Shown piece by piece: positions 44,222 to 47,779 of a DNA stretch of 47,779 nt. Both the position numbers and the translations under genes were made by a program. Within the stretch, counting starts at the first letter, position 1; each line of letters begins with the position of its first letter. Location: contig JANDJZ010000249.1 in assembly GCA_027943245.1 (NCBI GenBank), positions 1 through 47,779 on the forward strand. Direction: 5' to 3'. The stretch comes from Acanthamoeba sp. SK_2022b. Lineage: Eukaryota > Discosea > Longamoebia > Acanthamoebidae. Below the pieces are notes generated by a model. The model made no database searches. It saw only the letters and a program-made list of their open reading frames with translations, and was not told where the DNA came from.

Positions 44222-47200
44222 CTATTGGACGGGCTCGAACGAGCCGCTGCCCGTGAACGACGAGGCAGGCTGCTGCGTGGACTGCGGGCCGGCCGTGTAC
44301 TTCCTCTTGATGTACTCCTCTCTCGTTTTGCTGGTGGTGGTTTCACCAACCGACAACGAACAACAAGACATCAGCCATTGGAACAGAGGAGTCCCCACTC
44401 AGAGGGGGGAGAGAGGATGAGGAGGAAGCAACGTACACGTCGGTCGACGGGGTGAGCGGCTCGGTAGACGGAGGCATGAGCTGCAGCCACCTTTGGTTCG
44501 CGATCTCGTTGCCTGTCTGCTCCAAGAACTGCGGCACCAGAGGTGATGATGGCGATGAGTCGCGCACTCTCACGCGGAGAACACAAACGAGCCAGCCAGT
44601 CGTGTCGCGAGGTGGAACGGTACCCGAATGTCGTGGATCTCCCAATCGTCGAGGTCGAGCGACCTGACCTTGGTGATGTGGGCGCCGAGGCTGCGATGCA
44701 CGCCCGCGCATTCAATGCACAGCGTGATGCCCAGGTTGATCGACGCCCAATCCGGATCTGTGTGGGAGCGCAGACACCGCGCACGGGCGAGCGCAGGTGG
44801 CCGCGTCAGTTCGTTCTCTTTGCTCAGAGGGCTGTGAATGAGAGCGAGGCCTGTCTCTCGTCGCCGGTCGGTCGCACGCACCTTCTTGTCCGCAGTCGGC
44901 GCACACGTTGTTTCCGGGTCGCTTGGCGATGTCGAACAGGAGGTGCTTGCGGTACTCCCTGCCCTCGACCGAATCTTCGTCTTCGGGAACGTTCAACGCT
45001 CTCACGTTCAGCTTCGAGCCCGACTGAGCATTCGCGTGCGTGAGTGTTGTGTGAGTGGCCAACCAGTGCACAGAGCAACCGATTAAAATGAGCGAATGAG
45101 AAGAGATTGGGGGGATAACCTTGGCAAGCATCGATGCAATGCTGCGCTGTCGGCCCTTGAGGGTGTGCTGGAGCTGGGTCTTCATGAGCTTGGCGTTGAG
45201 GTCCTTGATGGCGTTGACCCACTCGCTCCGCACCTCCTCCGAGTCCACCAGGAACACAAAGTTGCGGTTGGCCGTCAGCACCTCGAACGGGTAGGCGATC
45301 TCCTTCCCGCTTCGCTCCCGCAGCGGCAGCTCGTGGGCCATCGCGAACAGAATCTGGATCGAACCCGATGGCGGCACCCTCTTCTCCTCGGCCGTCGGCT
45401 GCAAACGAATTAAGTAATATTAGAATAATAATAACATCTCCATTCAAAAAAACAAATAAATCCAAGGATTTAAAATTGTTGTTAATTTTTTTCGATTATT
45501 TATTTATTATTTTAATATATAAAAGAACGAAAGCGAAGGCGTACCTTGTTCTCGTAGTAGGTGAGACTGTCGGCGCTGAGCACGCACCAGCGCTTCTTGT
45601 ACTTGGTGAATCGGCTGTGGGTCTGCTTCTTGAGGAAGCCCTGCAGGATGATGTCCCTCCCCTCCTCGCTCTCGAGGGGCTGCTTGCTGTCGGCGCCGGC
45701 GCCTGCGCTGCTGGCGATCCTGACCTCCCGCATGCTCTGGGCCTCGTCTCCCGAGGCCGTCGCTGCCGACTCCTCCTTGTCTCGCTTGCTCTCTGCACAA
45801 GCAGCCCACCGCAAACGCAAACGCAAACGCAAACGCAAACGCACAGCGCACAGCGCAAATGACTGATGAGTCTCTTGCGCGCACCGCGGTGCCTGCCTGG
45901 CGTGCGGGAGCACGTGTACCCTTGTCGTCCTTGAGCTTGGCGCTCGGCAGGTTTCGGAGCTGGGGCGAGTGGGCCGAATCGTTCATCACGTTCGCCCGAA
46001 GGCTCGTGATCGCATCTCTGCATGGAATCGATCAGCCACAATACATAACACACACACATCACACACAACACAACACAACGACCACAACAACGAAGCTGAC
46101 TGAGGGCACGCACCTAAGCGACCCGATCCATTCGAGCATTTCGTTCTCGCTCTCGCTGTGCAAGAGGATGGCCACGTCGTCCTTTCCCACCAACTGGAAG
46201 CAGTGCTTCTGCCCCGGCACCTCCAGCTCCTTCACCGAACAGAACAGGAGGTCGATCGGCAATCCCGCAAACTCCGTGTCCTGCGTCCACCGCGTGCACG
46301 AGCGCGATAGGTTTGCGTCGAGGCCATCGCGAACAACAAGCTAGTGCGCGTGTGTGCGTGCGTGATTGTGTGCATACCTGCTTCTTCTTGTAGTAGGTCA
46401 AAAATCCGTCTTCGATGACGAACCAGCGCTTGCTCCACTTCTGGTTGCCGGCGAGGAGGTTCAACGGGGAGAGCGGGATGGCCAGCGTCGATTGCCTCTC
46501 GCTCAGCATCATCAGCGAACCGCACGTCTTGGCCTCGCGAGGGATCATCTTGGTCATCTCGTCGATCTCGTCGTCGCCTTCGTCGAGCCCGATGCTCGGC
46601 TGCAAAGCAAAACGTGACGTCAGCCATACGAGCTTCGCCCAAGCAGACGCCGCGCAGGGGGAGAGCGAGAGTGCCTTCTTGGCTTCGTTCATGGCGTTCA
46701 TCCACATGAGCATGTCCTTGTAGGTGGAGGCCTGCAGGTAGATGTTGCGCTTGGGCGTGATGAGCGCGAACGTGTTCGTCTTGCTCGGCAGCTTGGCCTC
46801 CTTCACCGAGCAAATCCGCATGTCAAACTCGCCCAACGGGAAGTCGTCTTCGTTCTTTTCGGAGTTAGCGCCCCCCCCCGGGGGGGCAACCACGCGCGTG
46901 TGAGCGAGACCGAAAGCGCGACTAGCGCGCGCAGAGACGCAACGTGTAACGTACCTCCTGCAGGCGCCAGTAGACAAGGTGGCCGCCCTGGAAGCCGAAC
47001 CAGCGCTTCTTGGCCTTGGTGAAGCGGATGCCGCCCAGCTTGACGAGGTACCCGCGCTTCTTGGTGGGGTCGGGGCCGCCCTTGCGCCGCACCACGAAGC
47101 CGCCGTCGCGCCCAAACAGCTCCACCTCGCCCCGCTTGCCGGTCGACTTGCGAAGGGGCGACGCAGGCGACGAGGGCGAGGCCGGGAGGGACATGGAGTG

Positions 47201-47722
47201 CATCGCGGGCGAGGAGGCCATCGGGGCGGACATGGTGAGGCCCTCCTTGGAGGCGGGCTCGTCAAAGTCGTCGTTGACCTCGCCCGAGGGCTGGTCCGCG
47301 TGGCCCTCCTCGTCGTAGCTCTCCTCGACGCTGGCGCGGGCCTGATAGCGCGGCGAGACCGGAATCGAGATGGGGGCCGACAGTGTCAGCGACGGCCGCC
47401 CGCCCAGCGAGACGCCGCTTTCGCCGTCCTTCGCTTCGCTCTCCTCGCCCTCTTCGCTTCGCTTTTCTCGGCTGCTGCGGCGGAGGCTATGGGCGCGCGG
47501 CGCCTGGTCGTCCTCCGACACCACCGACACGACCTCCTGCGAGGAAGACGCGTCGGCCGTGGCGGCCACCGCCTCGACTCGGCTGTCGGAGCTATCCAGC
47601 GACGTCGGGCGGCGCGTCCTGACGCCCTGCTGGTGTGTCCGACTCTGTAACTCCGAAATGCTGTCCGTGCTGCTGGTGCTCGAAATCCTCGTGTTGGCCT
47701 TGGGCGGCGTTCCCTCGCAACT
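44222..47722 (-). CDS. ArfGAP protein with three PH domains (5' end outside window)
   Basis: The first exon seen starts after an AG at 47723, so the true start is off the right edge. A Ser-rich leader ([19 protein letters not shown]) precedes PH1 ([20 protein letters not shown] ... [13 protein letters not shown]), PH2 ([22 protein letters not shown] ... [29 protein letters not shown]) and PH3 ([42 protein letters not shown]). The ArfGAP zinc finger is split: NNVCADCGQ, then [20 protein letters not shown] (the C-x2-C-x16-C-x2-C array) with the arginine-finger sequence [21 protein letters not shown]. The tail has [14 protein letters not shown], a [10 protein letters not shown] motif and a stop at 44222. 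It should activate GTP hydrolysis on Arf at phosphoinositide-rich membranes. Three PH domains N-terminal to ArfGAP differ from ACAP/ASAP (BAR-PH-ArfGAP-ANK) and I see no ankyrin repeats. Confidence 0.87.
45811..45842 (+). repeat. (GCAAAC)n hexamer repeat in an ArfGAP intron
   Basis: About five GCAAAC units followed by a related GCACAGC repeat, in the intron before the [11 protein letters not shown] exon. Complement strand reads (GTTTGC)n. Confidence 0.8.
46870..46887 (+). repeat. C-run/G-run palindrome in an ArfGAP intron
   Basis: A run of C directly followed by a run of G (about nine and seven), which can form a hairpin or other secondary structure. It lies between the VYWRLQE exon and the [11 protein letters not shown] exon. 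Confidence 0.6.
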
Positions 47723-47779
47723 CTACACCGCGTCGAACAAGACAGCAAAAATAAAATAATTAATATCATTATAATTTTT

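Overview
The window is nuclear DNA from a free-living amoeba, most likely Acanthamoeba (A. castellanii or a close relative). Two stretches match the Acanthamoeba 5S rRNA sequence as I remember it. The genes are intron-dense with short GT-AG introns and short spacers, many introns carry (TG)n, (CA)n or (CAA)n runs, and the products are typical eukaryotic cohesin, calponin-homology, ArfGAP, PITP, CELF and F-box proteins. I see no bacterial operon, CRISPR array or tRNA gene. Species assignment is inference.

Layout. 1-6026: a degenerate non-LTR retrotransposon (ORF1; ORF2 with AP-type endonuclease and reverse transcriptase; RNase H in a second frame; C-terminal zinc-binding segment; 3' UTR with two hairpins) joined directly to the 3' four-fifths of a 5S rRNA gene (6027-6125). 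6292-9358 (-): F-box protein with an acidic tail. 9467-9944 (-): small unknown protein. 10095-12439 (-): WD40 protein of the PAK1IP1/Mak11 type. 12609-15126 (+): CELF/Bruno-like three-RRM protein. 15299-16999 (+): phosphatidylinositol transfer protein. 17115-17602 (-) and 19986-20284 (-): two members of an unnamed small-protein family flanking an intronless BCS1-like AAA ATPase (18009-19442, -). 20432-23872 (-): tandem CH-domain actin-binding protein with a long charged insert. 24127-26072 (+): unknown multi-exon gene. 26483-27515 (+): signal-peptide single-pass membrane protein. 27721-30266 (-): three-RRM protein. 30858-36314 (-): cohesin subunit SMC3. 36784-37724 (+): Lys/Arg/Ser-rich nuclear-type protein. 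37824-39091 (-): secreted GH128-like glycosidase. 39343-40506 (-): coiled-coil protein. 41355-42782 (+): second BCS1-like AAA ATPase, an inverted near-copy of the first including its promoter. 43282-43442 (+): 5S rRNA gene interrupted by 42 nt. 44222-47722 (-): ArfGAP protein with three PH domains, running off the right edge.

There is no operon logic; neighbours are mostly housekeeping genes of unrelated function. The themes are mobility and duplication: a retroelement sitting inside a 5S gene, a second 5S gene broken inside its internal promoter, an inverted pair of AAA genes about 22 kb apart, a duplicated small-protein gene, and a fold-back element beside the second AAA copy. Exon boundaries were read by eye from GT/AG sites, reading phase and conserved motifs. 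Spans are more reliable than individual junctions unless exon coordinates are given.
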